Shown here piece by piece: positions 1-9,370 of a DNA stretch of 64,000 nucleotides. The notes under the pieces were generated by a model, which was not told where the DNA came from, did no database searches, and was given only the letters and a program-made list of their open reading frames with translations. Both the position numbers and the translations under genes were made by a program. How positions within the stretch are numbered: the stretch's first letter is position 1; each line of letters starts with the position of its first letter. This DNA comes from Bacteroidia bacterium (GTDB lineage Bacteria; Bacteroidota; Bacteroidia; J057), in NCBI GenBank assembly GCA_030430575.1, contig JAUIKF010000002.1:62001-126000 (forward strand). Direction: 5' to 3'.

Positions 1-186
1 ACCCAGCTAGGGAATCTCCGACAACTCATCCATGATCAGTACCCAGAGCTTACAGGGACTTTCCCATTTATGATTCTTTCTTCCCAGCTCGACGCCTTTG
101 AGCGCGACCTCTATATCCACGAGTGTATCGAGGAAGAGGTGCTTATGCCGAGGGCGAAGGAGTTGGAGCGGCAGGCATTTGGGTGA
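1..186 (+). CDS. Hemerythrin-like domain protein, C-terminal fragment
   Basis: An open frame enters from the left edge in frame 1 and ends at TGA 184-186, giving 61 residues with no start in the window. The last third reads DLYIHECIEEEVLMPRAKEL. This fits the closing helix of bacterial hemerythrin domains, where a His and a Glu of the di-iron site lie in an H-x3-E-x3-LFP-like pattern; here Met replaces the usual Phe or Leu before the Pro. Known members bind O2 or repair iron-sulfur clusters (Ric/YtfE). The fragment is too short to choose between these. It ends just before a hairpin at 221-262 and faces the PNGase F-like gene. The family call is an inference from about 25 residues. Confidence 0.5.
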   Translation, partial: TQLGNLRQLIHDQYPELTGTFPFMILSSQLDAFERDLYIHECIEEEVLMPRAKELERQAFG

Positions 187-220
187 AGCATCAATAATGG
201 TAGAAGTATAAAAACAATAG

Positions 221-262
221 GAAGAATCCCGAATCCTCATTGCTGAAGATTCGGGATTCTTC
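221..262. terminator. Perfect 15-bp hairpin between convergent genes
   Basis: GAAGAATCCCGAATC (221-235) pairs perfectly with 248-262 across a 12-base loop. Read leftward it is followed by a T-rich stretch near 211-217, so it can end the 1182-codon leftward gene. It may also serve the rightward hemerythrin-like gene. Confidence 0.75.
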
Positions 263-284
263 CATTTACCCTAAAAGTAATAGG

Positions 285-3200
285 CTATTTCATCAAAATC
301 GTCTTGCTAACCTGCTGATTACCAGCCTGTATACGCACGACATACATGCCTTTTGCCGCTAAAAGGTCAATTTCAAATTTCGCAACAGCTACTTGCCCAA
401 AATCTTTCCGATATACCTCTTTCCCTAGCATATCATACACCACTATTTCCGTAGCCTGAGCCCGCTCAAACTCCGTCTCCACAAAGAAGCGATTCTGCGC
501 GGGGTTGGGGTAAATGCTAATGGGCAATGCTTCGACTTCAGGTGCGTCTATGGAAGTGAAATCGTTACAAGGAATATCATAAAACTCTTCCCCCAGATTG
601 TACCCAATCGTGAACTGGTGACGAATCTCCGCCCCGAAGTCAGGGTCAAAGCGGCGGATAATATTGCCCCCCGAAGGTGCCAAAAAGCGGATAAATCCTG
701 TACCCGCTGTCGCACGGTTGAAGAAGAAATCGAGGCCATCTTCTCCGACATCTGGCAATACAAAGGTGTAACATCCATCTGGCAGATCAATGGGGTCGTT
801 GTAAGTGGTATTATTGACCAAAAAGTCCTTACGCTTCACGACATTGCCCATGTCGTCCTCGATATACCAGCGATTTTCATTCGCACGATTATTCGTCTTG
901 AGTTCTATGACAAAATTGGTAGGATACTGCGGAGGCAGGTCAAAGGGAACTTCTATATAATTATTCCTGTCGTAACCATCTGTTGCATAATTGGGGTAAC
1001 TGACATCTGCATAGAAGGTGGGCTGAGCAGGAATGTGCGCGCCTGTCCAGTTGAATAATGGCAAGGTGACCGTTTCCTCCTCCAGAAAGCCTAATTTCCC
1101 TTCCCAGCGATAATAACACGGTTTAAACCCGTTTTTTACCCCATAGGTGATGATACAGCTCGTGAGGGTATCTGTCCCTCGGTTGCTGATCTTGACAATG
1201 GGATTGTCACAGATTGGATTGAAGTGGCCGTGAATGTCTGTGGTAGTTGGCGCCAACACATCTTCCACAGCAAGGTCCAGCTTGTGGTTCGGCGGGCCGT
1301 AGCTGACTAGCTGGGCGCGCAGCACCCAGTTGCCTTCGGGCTGCTGGCCGAGTGGGTCTACTTCGTAGTCGAGTTCTACGGTATCGCCAGGACTGACCAG
1401 ATCTGTCAACTCATGATCGTAGGTCTGTACCGCATCGCCAGGACACCAGCCTGCGCGGTCAAATATCCACGTTCCGCCTTGTGGCTGGACGGGGTTTTTA
1501 GCACATTCATTCCACAACCACCATTTAAATGTCTCATTTCCATTCAGCCAAACGGAATGCTCTCTGCGGCAAAACTCAGAGCAGTTGGTACCTGCACCTC
1601 CTCCAAAGCCATGACCTGTAGTACGCGTTTTGACCCGGTACATGGAGGCGGCAGGGTCTAGACGGAACGTCTGCGGCGTGGCCCGTGTGCCATTCACAAA
1701 GCTGGCAAAAGACCAGCTCCCATCATAGATTTTCTGAATGCGCTTGACATCTCGCGCAGGCTCACCTTTGATCATCAAGAACTTCAGGTCTAGCAATTCT
1801 TGGTTATTGCCTGCTTGAAGGTATACCCAGTCATGCAAGAGTGGCGCATAGTCTGTCACGTCAAATACCCACATCGTGCCTTCAGGCCCGAGGTCTAGGT
1901 TGATGCCATAAGGCGTGATATATCGCCCGATCTCGTACCGGACAATATTATTATACCATACTTTATCATTTCTCCTCAGCACATTACCAGATGCAATCCA
2001 TGTAGAGTCTATTTTGCTCCCATCGGTTCCATAAGTATAGGAATAGGTATTTCCGTTCCAGTAGGTCAAGGTGTCTGTAGGTGTATCGGGTTGATTCGGT
2101 TCATCGTGGCGAATGACATAAGGTCCCGAAGGATTATTGTACAAAACAACATGTTGAGGCGGATTCATGATGCTGTCAACGATAAGGACAGAGTCGATCA
2201 TGGTAGCGTAATTGCTTTGGTCAAAGATGACTTGTGGACGGTTGGTAGTCACCGTCATATTGCGAAAGAGATCTTTCCCTGACACCCTGTTCCAGGCGGG
2301 GGTGCCCCACAGTTTGGCCTGATTCATACCACTATTGGCCACAAGGCCACTGCCCTCATTGAATTGATAGTAAGCGATGAGGTTAGCGTAATCAGGGTGA
2401 GACGGGGTAATGTCTTTGGCCATCCAGGCTTGAATTGTCGCCTGGTCCAACTCTTTGTCCCATACCCGAAACTCATCGATATAGCCATCATATGCACCGC
2501 CAGCATTGGGGACACGTGAGCCAATATTGAAACGAGTGATGCCACTCATCAAGCGCGTTTTCCCAGTGCCACTATGGACCAATTGACCATTGAGGTACAT
2601 CTTCATTTCGCCAGTTGTAGCATTTTTGGTAAATGCCCAATGGTTCCATTGCCCTTCATAATCCTGCGGCTGAAAACTGGTGAAGATGCGGTCATAGCCG
2701 TTTCCTTCCTGGCCTGCGTCCCAGTAGACTTGACCATTGCCCCACGGCAGGTGTGAATTGAGGACCCGCTGATTATTGGCGTTATAGCCTTCAAAGGCAT
2801 AGTCACTTTGGGGCTGGCGCGCGGTGTCGCCATATTGCCATAGGCTGACGGTGACTTCTGTACTAAGGGTTTGAAAGTGATCCGCAGGCACACTGACGAT
2901 ATCTGGGCCCTCAAAATCAAGGAAATGCTCATTGCCGGCGGTATGTACACCTGAGTTCCAGGTCATTATATCAGATTTTACCTCATTATCTGCCCCGGCG
3001 GCTTTATTGGTATAACTGAACTCCACGACGATATTGGAGATTCCATCCCATGTGAAAGGCTGCAAAAAATTAAGGCTAGCCCAGCCTGTCTGTGCAAAAT
3101 GTGTATTGCGACGATAGACGGTCTGGAAGCCATCTGTTTCATAATTGTCTGCTGCTAAAGAATCAAGCGCCGAATGCTTTAGGCGGACGTGTAGATTCTC

Positions 3201-3818
3201 TAGTTCAGTACCCAATGCAGATAGATTGAGGCGAAGCGCGGAAATATCTCCCGCCGAAAGGCCTGCTGATGAAAGCTCAGCCACGCGCCATAAGTATTGA
3301 GATTTACCACTGGTAAACTGGCTGTGGAGGGTCTCCAAACTATTTTGTCCTCCTGTCCCCAATATGGCCGAGTCGCGTGTACCTACACTCGGGAAGGTCA
3401 TGTACTTTTGCCAATCGTGATAATAGGTGTAGGTCGGACTTGTCACCATGTGAATAGAATCAGGCGCATTCCCGCTCAACAATTGATAGTTAGGGATGCT
3501 ACGGCGGGTGGAGTCAAAGACGCCAGAAGAATCCGTCAGGAATGTGTAGGTAAGGTAATCCCACTCGCCACAAGCGAAGCCATCCGCGCGGGTGCTGGGA
3601 TCACATTTTAGGGTATAAGCCATCAAAACCTTCTGAAAGCGTTCGCTTGCATCAGGAAACTTGAAGCTGCCGCGATAGACGCTGGCAGGTGCGGGGTCAC
3701 TGAAACTGAAGGTCGGCACGACGACCGTATCTCCTACGGACTGCGCCTGCGAAGCAGGTGCTAGAAGACAAAAAAGAATCAATGCCCAAAATAGGCGGGA
3801 GAGTAGCGTGTTGTTCAT
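285..3818 (-). CDS. Secreted peptide-N-glycosidase F-like protein with LamG insert and T9SS sorting domain
   Basis: Probable glycoamidase that cleaves the Asn-GlcNAc bond to release whole N-glycans from glycoproteins outside the cell. The start at 3818 puts a clear signal peptide (MNNTLLSRLF..., cleavage near SQAQS) at the N-terminus; an upstream in-frame start at 3833 adds five unneeded residues. In residues counted from 3833, an N-terminal PNGase F-type beta domain (CGEWDYLTY near 90) is followed by a LamG-like jelly roll at about 303-505. A second PNGase F-type domain at about 630-860 contains Cys-rich CSEFCRREH and the signature PQGGTWIFDRAGWCPGD. The last 75 residues (IYPNPAQNRF... to ILMK) are a type A T9SS sorting domain. 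At about 1180 residues it is far longer than Flavobacterium PNGase F (about 350). Activity is inferred from family motifs only. It may supply glycans to the mannosidases further right in the window. Confidence 0.85.
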   Translation of the reverse strand: MNNTLLSRLFWALILFCLLAPASQAQSVGDTVVVPTFSFSDPAPASVYRGSFKFPDASERFQKVLMAYTLKCDPSTRADGFACGEWDYLTYTFLTDSSGVFDSTRRSIPNYQLLSGNAPDSIHMVTSPTYTYYHDWQKYMTFPSVGTRDSAILGTGGQNSLETLHSQFTSGKSQYLWRVAELSSAGLSAGDISALRLNLSALGTELENLHVRLKHSALDSLAADNYETDGFQTVYRRNTHFAQTGWASLNFLQPFTWDGISNIVVEFSYTNKAAGADNEVKSDIMTWNSGVHTAGNEHFLDFEGPDIVSVPADHFQTLSTEVTVSLWQYGDTARQPQSDYAFEGYNANNQRVLNSHLPWGNGQVYWDAGQEGNGYDRIFTSFQPQDYEGQWNHWAFTKNATTGEMKMYLNGQLVHSGTGKTRLMSGITRFNIGSRVPNAGGAYDGYIDEFRVWDKELDQATIQAWMAKDITPSHPDYANLIAYYQFNEGSGLVANSGMNQAKLWGTPAWNRVSGKDLFRNMTVTTNRPQVIFDQSNYATMIDSVLIVDSIMNPPQHVVLYNNPSGPYVIRHDEPNQPDTPTDTLTYWNGNTYSYTYGTDGSKIDSTWIASGNVLRRNDKVWYNNIVRYEIGRYITPYGINLDLGPEGTMWVFDVTDYAPLLHDWVYLQAGNNQELLDLKFLMIKGEPARDVKRIQKIYDGSWSFASFVNGTRATPQTFRLDPAASMYRVKTRTTGHGFGGGAGTNCSEFCRREHSVWLNGNETFKWWLWNECAKNPVQPQGGTWIFDRAGWCPGDAVQTYDHELTDLVSPGDTVELDYEVDPLGQQPEGNWVLRAQLVSYGPPNHKLDLAVEDVLAPTTTDIHGHFNPICDNPIVKISNRGTDTLTSCIITYGVKNGFKPCYYRWEGKLGFLEEETVTLPLFNWTGAHIPAQPTFYADVSYPNYATDGYDRNNYIEVPFDLPPQYPTNFVIELKTNNRANENRWYIEDDMGNVVKRKDFLVNNTTYNDPIDLPDGCYTFVLPDVGEDGLDFFFNRATAGTGFIRFLAPSGGNIIRRFDPDFGAEIRHQFTIGYNLGEEFYDIPCNDFTSIDAPEVEALPISIYPNPAQNRFFVETEFERAQATEIVVYDMLGKEVYRKDFGQVAVAKFEIDLLAAKGMYVVRIQAGNQQVSKTILMK

Positions 3819-3992
3819 AAGCATTTCAGCCAATTATTTATGCGGTTCAGGAAAAAAGGAATCCACTAATTTACCTGAAATCTCCTCAATTCCCCAGATT
3901 CTATTTGTCAAAAAAGTTACAAGGGCATTTTTCTTTTACCCGAACTCGTAGGTTTTTTGCTAGGGAAGTGGCAAATGGACTCTTGAATAAAA

Positions 3993-4023
3993 GTGACCTC
4001 ACCCTTGAACCAGGCGAGGTCAC
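3993..4023 (-). terminator. Hairpin terminator of the FISUMP lipoprotein gene
   Basis: GTGACCTC (3993-4000) pairs with GAGGTCAC (4016-4023) over a 15-base loop. On the leftward strand the stem is followed by TTTTA, as in an intrinsic terminator. It lies 20 bases past the stop at 4043. Confidence 0.7.
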
Positions 4024-4042
4024 ACGAAAGAACGTTTCCCTA

Positions 4043-4663
4043 TCAGTCTTTTAAACAGCGAACGGAATAGTCATCCGTTTTGCGGAGCCCTAACCTGCGG
4101 ACGCGCTTATCAGAACTATTAAGCTCTCGCCCTGATACAAAATTCAGATTGGAAGGGTCATCTGTTTGGCTCCAGAAAGCAGTTTTGTTACCCTGTTCTG
4201 CAGAGGTTTGGTTGATTCGAAATCCTGCCATATTGGCACGAAACCCAGATCCTCCTCCTTCTTTAAGTTGGGCACCTTGGTTTGTCCCACGCCACCCATC
4301 TAGTGGCAGGTCTGATGCATCCATCCCTAAAAAAGCCTCTAGAATCCCCCATTCATCATCTGTGGGTAAGTGCCAGCCTGTAGGACAGGCATTTCGGGCC
4401 TGATCAAAAGAATATAGGTAGCCATAATTGGTGCAGTTTTCGGCGAGTCCTTCATAGCAAATAGAGCCACTCGCTTGATATCGAAGATTCTCTGCCATCC
4501 AGGTTTGTGTGCCTATAACAATCGACAGATAACCCTGGCCATCCCGTGTATCGGTAAAGAGGGTTCCAGGAGGTTCTGGCTCTACAATTTCTTCTTTACA
4601 CGATGAAAATGACACACAGAAAAGTGCTAAGGCTAAAAAATAATGTAACGATATTGATTGCAT
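4043..4663 (-). CDS. FISUMP-domain lipoprotein
   Basis: A 206-residue lipoprotein. MQSISLHYFLALALFCVSFSSC is a lipoprotein signal peptide, with the lipidated Cys at residue 22. The rest is one FISUMP domain (Fibrobacter succinogenes major paralogous domain). It begins DGQGYLSIVIGTQTWMAENL and continues through NYGYLYSF, CPTGWHLPTDDEW and FRANMAGFR to a closing YSVRCLKD. Proteins with this C-type-lectin-like fold are abundant on Bacteroidota and Fibrobacter surfaces, and their ligands are mostly unknown. It lies 28 bases downstream of the TPR-like gene that starts at 6047, so the two are probably co-transcribed. Family call is firm; biological role unknown. Confidence 0.85.
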   Translation of the reverse strand: MQSISLHYFLALALFCVSFSSCKEEIVEPEPPGTLFTDTRDGQGYLSIVIGTQTWMAENLRYQASGSICYEGLAENCTNYGYLYSFDQARNACPTGWHLPTDDEWGILEAFLGMDASDLPLDGWRGTNQGAQLKEGGGSGFRANMAGFRINQTSAEQGNKTAFWSQTDDPSNLNFVSGRELNSSDKRVRRLGLRKTDDYSVRCLKD

Positions 4664-4691
4664 GATTTTTAGTTTTAGGATAAATGAGATT

Positions 4692-6047
4692 TTATTTTTT
4701 TACCACAACTTGGACAGGGGTGGATGCTACATTTTCCCTTGTCATGATAAATTTTGCCATTTTTTTAGCTACATCTTGGATCATCTCTGAGACACGGACG
4801 GTAAAGTTGGGGAGGGAATTAGCTTTTGGTGGTTTTTTATTCATCAGGGTTTTGGCCCAGGCCTTTTCACTACCTGATTGGAACGTCGCCCAACCATAAG
4901 CATCTTCGGTTTTTGCATTCAATTCTTGGGTATTTCCCCAAGAGCTGGTATGGCGACTATAGACACGATAGGATCCTTTCAGCTTTCCGTAAACAGTCTT
5001 GATATGGTATTTATGCTGAAAGCTTTCTTTCCCCATGATGTCCTCATAGGTTACCTTTCCCCCAGGCTCACTTGGAGGAATAGGACGACGCTCTACCACG
5101 ACATTATGCTCTTCACTTCCTTCTTCTGTGGATGTAGTGGTTTTTGGGAAGGTGATAGTGGCGATTTGGCCTAAATAAATTTCATGTAAATCTAGCTTGG
5201 TAGCCAATTGCTGTGCTTTTTCTTCTGTGATGAGGTTGGCCAATTCTGACCGCTCAATGTTTAATAGACTTGCAGCTTCGTTAGGGTCTACAAAAGTGGT
5301 CCAGAATGAAATTGTATTATTTCCTTCAATTTCCGTGACCACACGGGTCCGTAAGATTTCTCCTTGTCCTTGATATGAACCATTTCCTCTGTATGCAAAA
5401 GGCAAAATCATGATTCTGCGCTGACCTGCCTGCAAGGCTTTTTCCTGAAGGGCTCTCGCTTCTGGATAATCAGGATCAAATTTCAAGGTATATTGAAGTT
5501 CTGCATAGGCTGACCGTTGACGTAGGAGCTTCCCTGAGGCTATATGTTCTTGGGCATTTTTGAAGTGAAATGCTGCTGCCAATTGTTTCATGCTATCTAG
5601 TCGCTGGTTGGCCAAGTCCCGGTCTGCTTGATAATTTCCAACAGAAAAAGTCAATGAATTGCACTTTTTAGTAGCATAGGCTTCAGATGGAAGTGCTAGA
5701 AAACGCTCCTCAAGTCTAGCAAGTGAATCGTAACTATTCACAATACTGAGCGCATTATAGACTGTCTGGTCTCCCGTAAAGGTTGTCGTGAGCTTGCTAA
5801 GGTTTGCGATTCTCCCAAGTGTATAGGGTTCTGCTTGTATTAAGGCTTCTGCCATTTCGCATTTCCATTTGAAAGGCTTATGCTTTTTCTTTTCTCCCAA
5901 CAATGCTTCGACATAGTGACTTGCAGCGTGCAAATAACGACCTGTATTCATCGCTTGTTTAGCTTTTCGCTTATGAGTCTGTGCAGTCGTCAGTAAGGGA
6001 ATAGCAATTAGGGATGCTAATAAGAGTAATGGATAAAATCGATTCAT
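4692..6047 (-). CDS. Unknown exported protein with TPR-like N-terminal half
   Basis: I do not recognise a named family. The start at 6047 gives MNRFYPLLLLASLIAIPLLTTAQ, a clean signal peptide; an upstream in-frame ATG at 6095 would add 16 hydrophobic residues and is less likely. The first half is helical with TPR-like spacing (KAKQAMNTGRYLHAASHYVEA, later FDPDYPEARALQEKALQ). A beta-rich part follows, starting RRIMILPFAYRGNG, which resembles the opening of CsgG/LpoB-like or GNA1162-like lipoprotein folds. The C-terminus (about 380-450) is rich in W, Y and K. Predicted envelope protein, upstream of and probably co-transcribed with the FISUMP gene. The CsgG-like comparison is weak inference. Confidence 0.7.
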   Translation of the reverse strand: MNRFYPLLLLASLIAIPLLTTAQTHKRKAKQAMNTGRYLHAASHYVEALLGEKKKHKPFKWKCEMAEALIQAEPYTLGRIANLSKLTTTFTGDQTVYNALSIVNSYDSLARLEERFLALPSEAYATKKCNSLTFSVGNYQADRDLANQRLDSMKQLAAAFHFKNAQEHIASGKLLRQRSAYAELQYTLKFDPDYPEARALQEKALQAGQRRIMILPFAYRGNGSYQGQGEILRTRVVTEIEGNNTISFWTTFVDPNEAASLLNIERSELANLITEEKAQQLATKLDLHEIYLGQIATITFPKTTTSTEEGSEEHNVVVERRPIPPSEPGGKVTYEDIMGKESFQHKYHIKTVYGKLKGSYRVYSRHTSSWGNTQELNAKTEDAYGWATFQSGSEKAWAKTLMNKKPPKANSLPNFTVRVSEMIQDVAKKMAKFIMTRENVASTPVQVVVKK

Positions 6048-6147
6048 AATGATAAAAAGGTTAATGATAAATATCTTGAAAAAGACATGGCTCATCCTCC
6101 CTGCACAGTGGTACAGGTGTTTGAGAAGTCAAGTAAAGTTGTCTGTT

Positions 6148-6435
6148 TTAGGCTTCGAGAAAAGCTGCTAAAGCATTTTTTACAGTTGTTATAGGTACCT
6201 GATAAAGGTCGGCTAACAAGTTGATGATCTGCGAGTTATGTTCAAATATCCCTGCGCGTTTGATGACGCGGTAGTCAGACGCAATCATATATTGCTCCTG
6301 CGCTGGCTCGTGAATTAAGGGATATCGCAATACTTGCTCAAGCAGCCCTATGTACTGTTCATCTAACTCATTCGACAAGCAAAATTCATCGAGAATGTAA
6401 CTGACAAAGAGTACTTTTCTACTGTCCCTATTCAT
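6148..6435 (-). CDS. Small unknown helical protein (95 aa)
   Basis: A 95-residue protein without signal peptide, predicted mostly helical, beginning MNRDSRKVLFVSYILDEFCL. No catalytic or nucleic-acid-binding motif is visible. It sits between two secreted-protein genes on the same strand, 34 bases after the LRR gene and 100 bases before the TPR-like gene, so it may be an operon member. It reads as real because codon use matches its neighbours and the frame fills the gap. No function assigned. Confidence 0.55.
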   Translation of the reverse strand: MNRDSRKVLFVSYILDEFCLSNELDEQYIGLLEQVLRYPLIHEPAQEQYMIASDYRVIKRAGIFEHNSQIINLLADLYQVPITTVKNALAAFLEA

Positions 6436-6469
6436 CAGTTTTCTGTATTATCGAGTGTGAAATTTTTCA

Positions 6470-9157
6470 TCATGGCCCTACCATAAGCCGTTTTACCTCT
6501 TGAAATGGTCCTCCCCAATCCAAGGAAAGGAAATATAAGCCTTTGGGTAGAGTAGGTAAGATGAGCGATGCATGATTTTGACCATCAGCACTGTGTGTCT
6601 GATGTTGAAAAACGATTTGGCCTTGTATGTTTACTAGGCGGATGGTCATCTTATCTCCAGATTTGGCGAGATAGTCCAGCGAAAGGCGGCCATTGATAGA
6701 AGGTAATGGATTGGGGGCCATTGAAAGCAGGGCTCGTTTCCACTTAGGAGAATAGGAAATTTCAACTATGTTTGACTCCCCAGTTTGCCCATCTTCACCC
6801 ATAGATATGACCTGATAATAGGCTGTTCCAATAAACGGACTCATGTCTTCAAAAACATGAAGCCTTTCTGCATTAGCTTCTAAGGTTCCTATTTCCGCTA
6901 ATGAGTTTGGAGTTAGCCCTCTTAGAATCTGTAATTTAGTATCTGTATATGAGGGGAGGTCGATTCGCAACTCTACATAATCTTCTTGTACCGTACCTTC
7001 CAATGCTAGCGCTATGTCTAAAACAGGGTTTAAGATGTACCTGAGGGTATCAGTATGACTGCGCAAAGGTGTGGTGACTCCTCCAGGAAAAAACACTGTC
7101 CCATAGCTTTGCATCACCATTTTGACAGTATCATCATAAACAGAACTGAGCCGACTGCCCAGAATCTGTTCGTCAATTGTGATAACTCTACAAGTAGACA
7201 GGTGCTCATAGGGGTAAAGGTTTATGGTGGTATCATTGAGGGTTGAGTAATAAACTTCCAGCCGAGCTTTGTCGGACGGCATGCCTGTACTTAGTCTGGC
7301 GTCTCCACCATAATAGAAGCGCATAATGATCAGCATGTTGTCTACAGTATCTCTCCATACGGACTCTGAGAGGTCATGTAGCCCACCTATTGCCTTGAAT
7401 CCATCGGGGAGGTCTATCATTTCTCCAAAACACACGCCTACAGCATTTAGAATAGGAACCAATGGTACAATCGTCGCAGAAAACTTGTAGGTTCCCGGTG
7501 AAATTTCCTCTATCTGGGCGTCAATCGCTCCTAGGGCTGGCCCAGTGGTGGCACTGAGGGATGCTTGGACATTGATAGAATATAGGGTGTCTCGTAGTAC
7601 TATCGCACTGTCAGGATATGAAATGATCCCATCAAAATTGTAATCAAGGTGCCCCACGTCCTTTCCATTAGGCAGGAGAGTCCCCCAAGCTGGAGGGAAA
7701 GTGCTACAACTCCCCGGTAGACCAGTCGCTCCGTAATAGCTAGCAATCACATAAAAGTCATTCAAATCACAACGCCCATCACCGTCCAAATCACAGTCCA
7801 GATGCCCTGTACACGGATCGTAAGGCTCTGAGACTAGGTTCATAGTCGAAAATAAGGGGCCTGGAAGGCTTACTACACAACGATAGTTGTCATGCATGCT
7901 ACTGCCTAGCGGTATAAACAGGGAGTCAGATGACGTAATAGGCGTATTTCCATGCTCCCAAGCGACGGTGCATCCTGCACATGGAAATGGTAAATTGAGG
8001 ACTAAACTAGTCCCTACAGTATCTGCTTGTAGCTTAAAATAGCGCTGAGGACCAAAATTATAATAGGCAAACGTCCGACCCGTAAACTGGTCCAAATCCT
8101 CAAAGGTTAGGGAATTGTATGCACATCGTATGTAGGTAAGTGGTGCGTTGGATAAGTCGGGCAAAAATGTGAGAAAATTGAGCTCACAACTCAACCAACT
8201 AAGGCGGTGGCAATTCTCTAAGCCATTTAGGTGCTGTAGCCTTGCTCCATCTATGTCCAAAGTTTCCAAAGAATCGAGGCTCCCTAGATTAGGGATGGAG
8301 TCGACAAAAGTATATTCACATTTGAGTGTTTTCAGTTTATTGAGGGCGTGAAGAGGGGGTAACGTTGAGACCGACATATAACTCACATTGAGATACTCAA
8401 GGCTAACCAGAGAGTCAAGTGGAGGAATCACTGTGATGTTATTGGCCCGACAATCTAGCCGCCAAAGTTTTTGTAAGCGATTGATATTTGGTAAAGTAGT
8501 TAACCCATTGCCATATATTGTGAGTTGTTCCAAATTCACCAAGTCCTCGATTCCAGGGATATTGGTGAGTTCATTATTTCCTGTAATGATGACCTTCGTC
8601 AAAGCTGTATTATTAGCCAGACTAGGAATATGCTTCAGACCATTATTCATGATCAGTAGGTACTTCAGTGCTAGGCAGTTGGACAAGTCAGGAAAAGTAA
8701 CCACTTGACAGTTATACAACCATAAGGTATCGAGACTGATAAGATCTCCCATCAGGGGTAGATGCGAAATCGGGTTTTCGCTGATAATGAGTGTCCGAAG
8801 TGCAAACATGCCCAAGAGAGATTCAATCCCTGTGACATTATTTCGTCGGATTTCTAGTTTCTCTAAATGCTGGAGGGCTGTAATTGCAGCAGGAAGGCGC
8901 CCATCAAGCCCATTATCCTTTAAGACGATCTGCGTGACATTCCCATTATCGACAGTGACTCCATACCAGTTACTTACGGGTTCAGTAGGGCAAAGCCAAT
9001 TCGTATTATTGATCCATTGCGGCCCTCCCAAAGAGTCATAAAATGCCACCAACGCAAGAGAATCATTGACGGAAACTTGAGCAGGAAGGACTAGTGGGCT
9101 ACACAACCACCAAGCAGCTAATATCAAGGGGTTAGCAAAAAAGGTAAATAATTTCAT
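6470..9157 (-). CDS. Leucine-rich-repeat surface protein with dockerin-like segment and T9SS sorting domain
   Basis: About 895 residues from the ATG at 9157 (MKLFTFFANP..., signal peptide ending near LPAQ). The first module (ALVAFYDSLGGPQWINNTNW and WYGVTVDNG) is the cap that opens plant-type LRR proteins. It is followed by about ten LRRs at roughly 80-370, with L-x2-L-x-L spacing. A calcium-binding, dockerin-like stretch follows (DCDLDGDGRCDLNDF, then DYNFDGIISYPDS), then beta-sandwich regions and a type A T9SS sorting tail (MAPNPLPSINGRL... to KRLMVGP). Likely a secreted adhesin or binding protein. Earlier in-frame starts at 9187 (TTG) and 9181 (ATG) lie on or beside the -7 promoter element at 9185-9192, which supports the later start. 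Confidence 0.85.
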   Translation of the reverse strand: MKLFTFFANPLILAAWWLCSPLVLPAQVSVNDSLALVAFYDSLGGPQWINNTNWLCPTEPVSNWYGVTVDNGNVTQIVLKDNGLDGRLPAAITALQHLEKLEIRRNNVTGIESLLGMFALRTLIISENPISHLPLMGDLISLDTLWLYNCQVVTFPDLSNCLALKYLLIMNNGLKHIPSLANNTALTKVIITGNNELTNIPGIEDLVNLEQLTIYGNGLTTLPNINRLQKLWRLDCRANNITVIPPLDSLVSLEYLNVSYMSVSTLPPLHALNKLKTLKCEYTFVDSIPNLGSLDSLETLDIDGARLQHLNGLENCHRLSWLSCELNFLTFLPDLSNAPLTYIRCAYNSLTFEDLDQFTGRTFAYYNFGPQRYFKLQADTVGTSLVLNLPFPCAGCTVAWEHGNTPITSSDSLFIPLGSSMHDNYRCVVSLPGPLFSTMNLVSEPYDPCTGHLDCDLDGDGRCDLNDFYVIASYYGATGLPGSCSTFPPAWGTLLPNGKDVGHLDYNFDGIISYPDSAIVLRDTLYSINVQASLSATTGPALGAIDAQIEEISPGTYKFSATIVPLVPILNAVGVCFGEMIDLPDGFKAIGGLHDLSESVWRDTVDNMLIIMRFYYGGDARLSTGMPSDKARLEVYYSTLNDTTINLYPYEHLSTCRVITIDEQILGSRLSSVYDDTVKMVMQSYGTVFFPGGVTTPLRSHTDTLRYILNPVLDIALALEGTVQEDYVELRIDLPSYTDTKLQILRGLTPNSLAEIGTLEANAERLHVFEDMSPFIGTAYYQVISMGEDGQTGESNIVEISYSPKWKRALLSMAPNPLPSINGRLSLDYLAKSGDKMTIRLVNIQGQIVFQHQTHSADGQNHASLILPTLPKGLYFLSLDWGGPFQEVKRLMVGP

Positions 9158-9184
9158 TTTTTTGATTTTGGTTGTTTTCATGAC

Positions 9185-9192
9185 CAAAAGTA
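9185..9192 (-). promoter_or_regulatory. Bacteroidota -7 promoter element for the LRR gene
   Basis: On the leftward strand this reads TACTTTTG, an exact match to the TAnnTTTG -7 consensus of Bacteroidota primary sigma factors. Transcription would start near 9178, about 20 bases before the ATG at 9157. No clear TTTG -33 element is seen at the expected distance, so support is partial. Confidence 0.4.
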
Positions 9193-9370
9193 CCTTGCAT
9201 CCAAAGAAGTGCCTAGGACATTTTTTGTGATTTTTTTACTTTTAAATAGCTTTTTTAGATGCAATAAGGCCTGTTAAAGTCTGATTGTCAGTTGTTTATG
9301 GCTGTGAATTTTTCTTGTATTTTTTGCAATACTTTGGTTTTTCGAATAATTAACTCATTTAATCCCTCTC

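Noticed and set aside
618-1058. 146-codon rightward frame inside the PNGase F-like gene
   Set aside because: It lies wholly inside the leftward gene with no independent signal peptide or domain, so it is a shadow frame.
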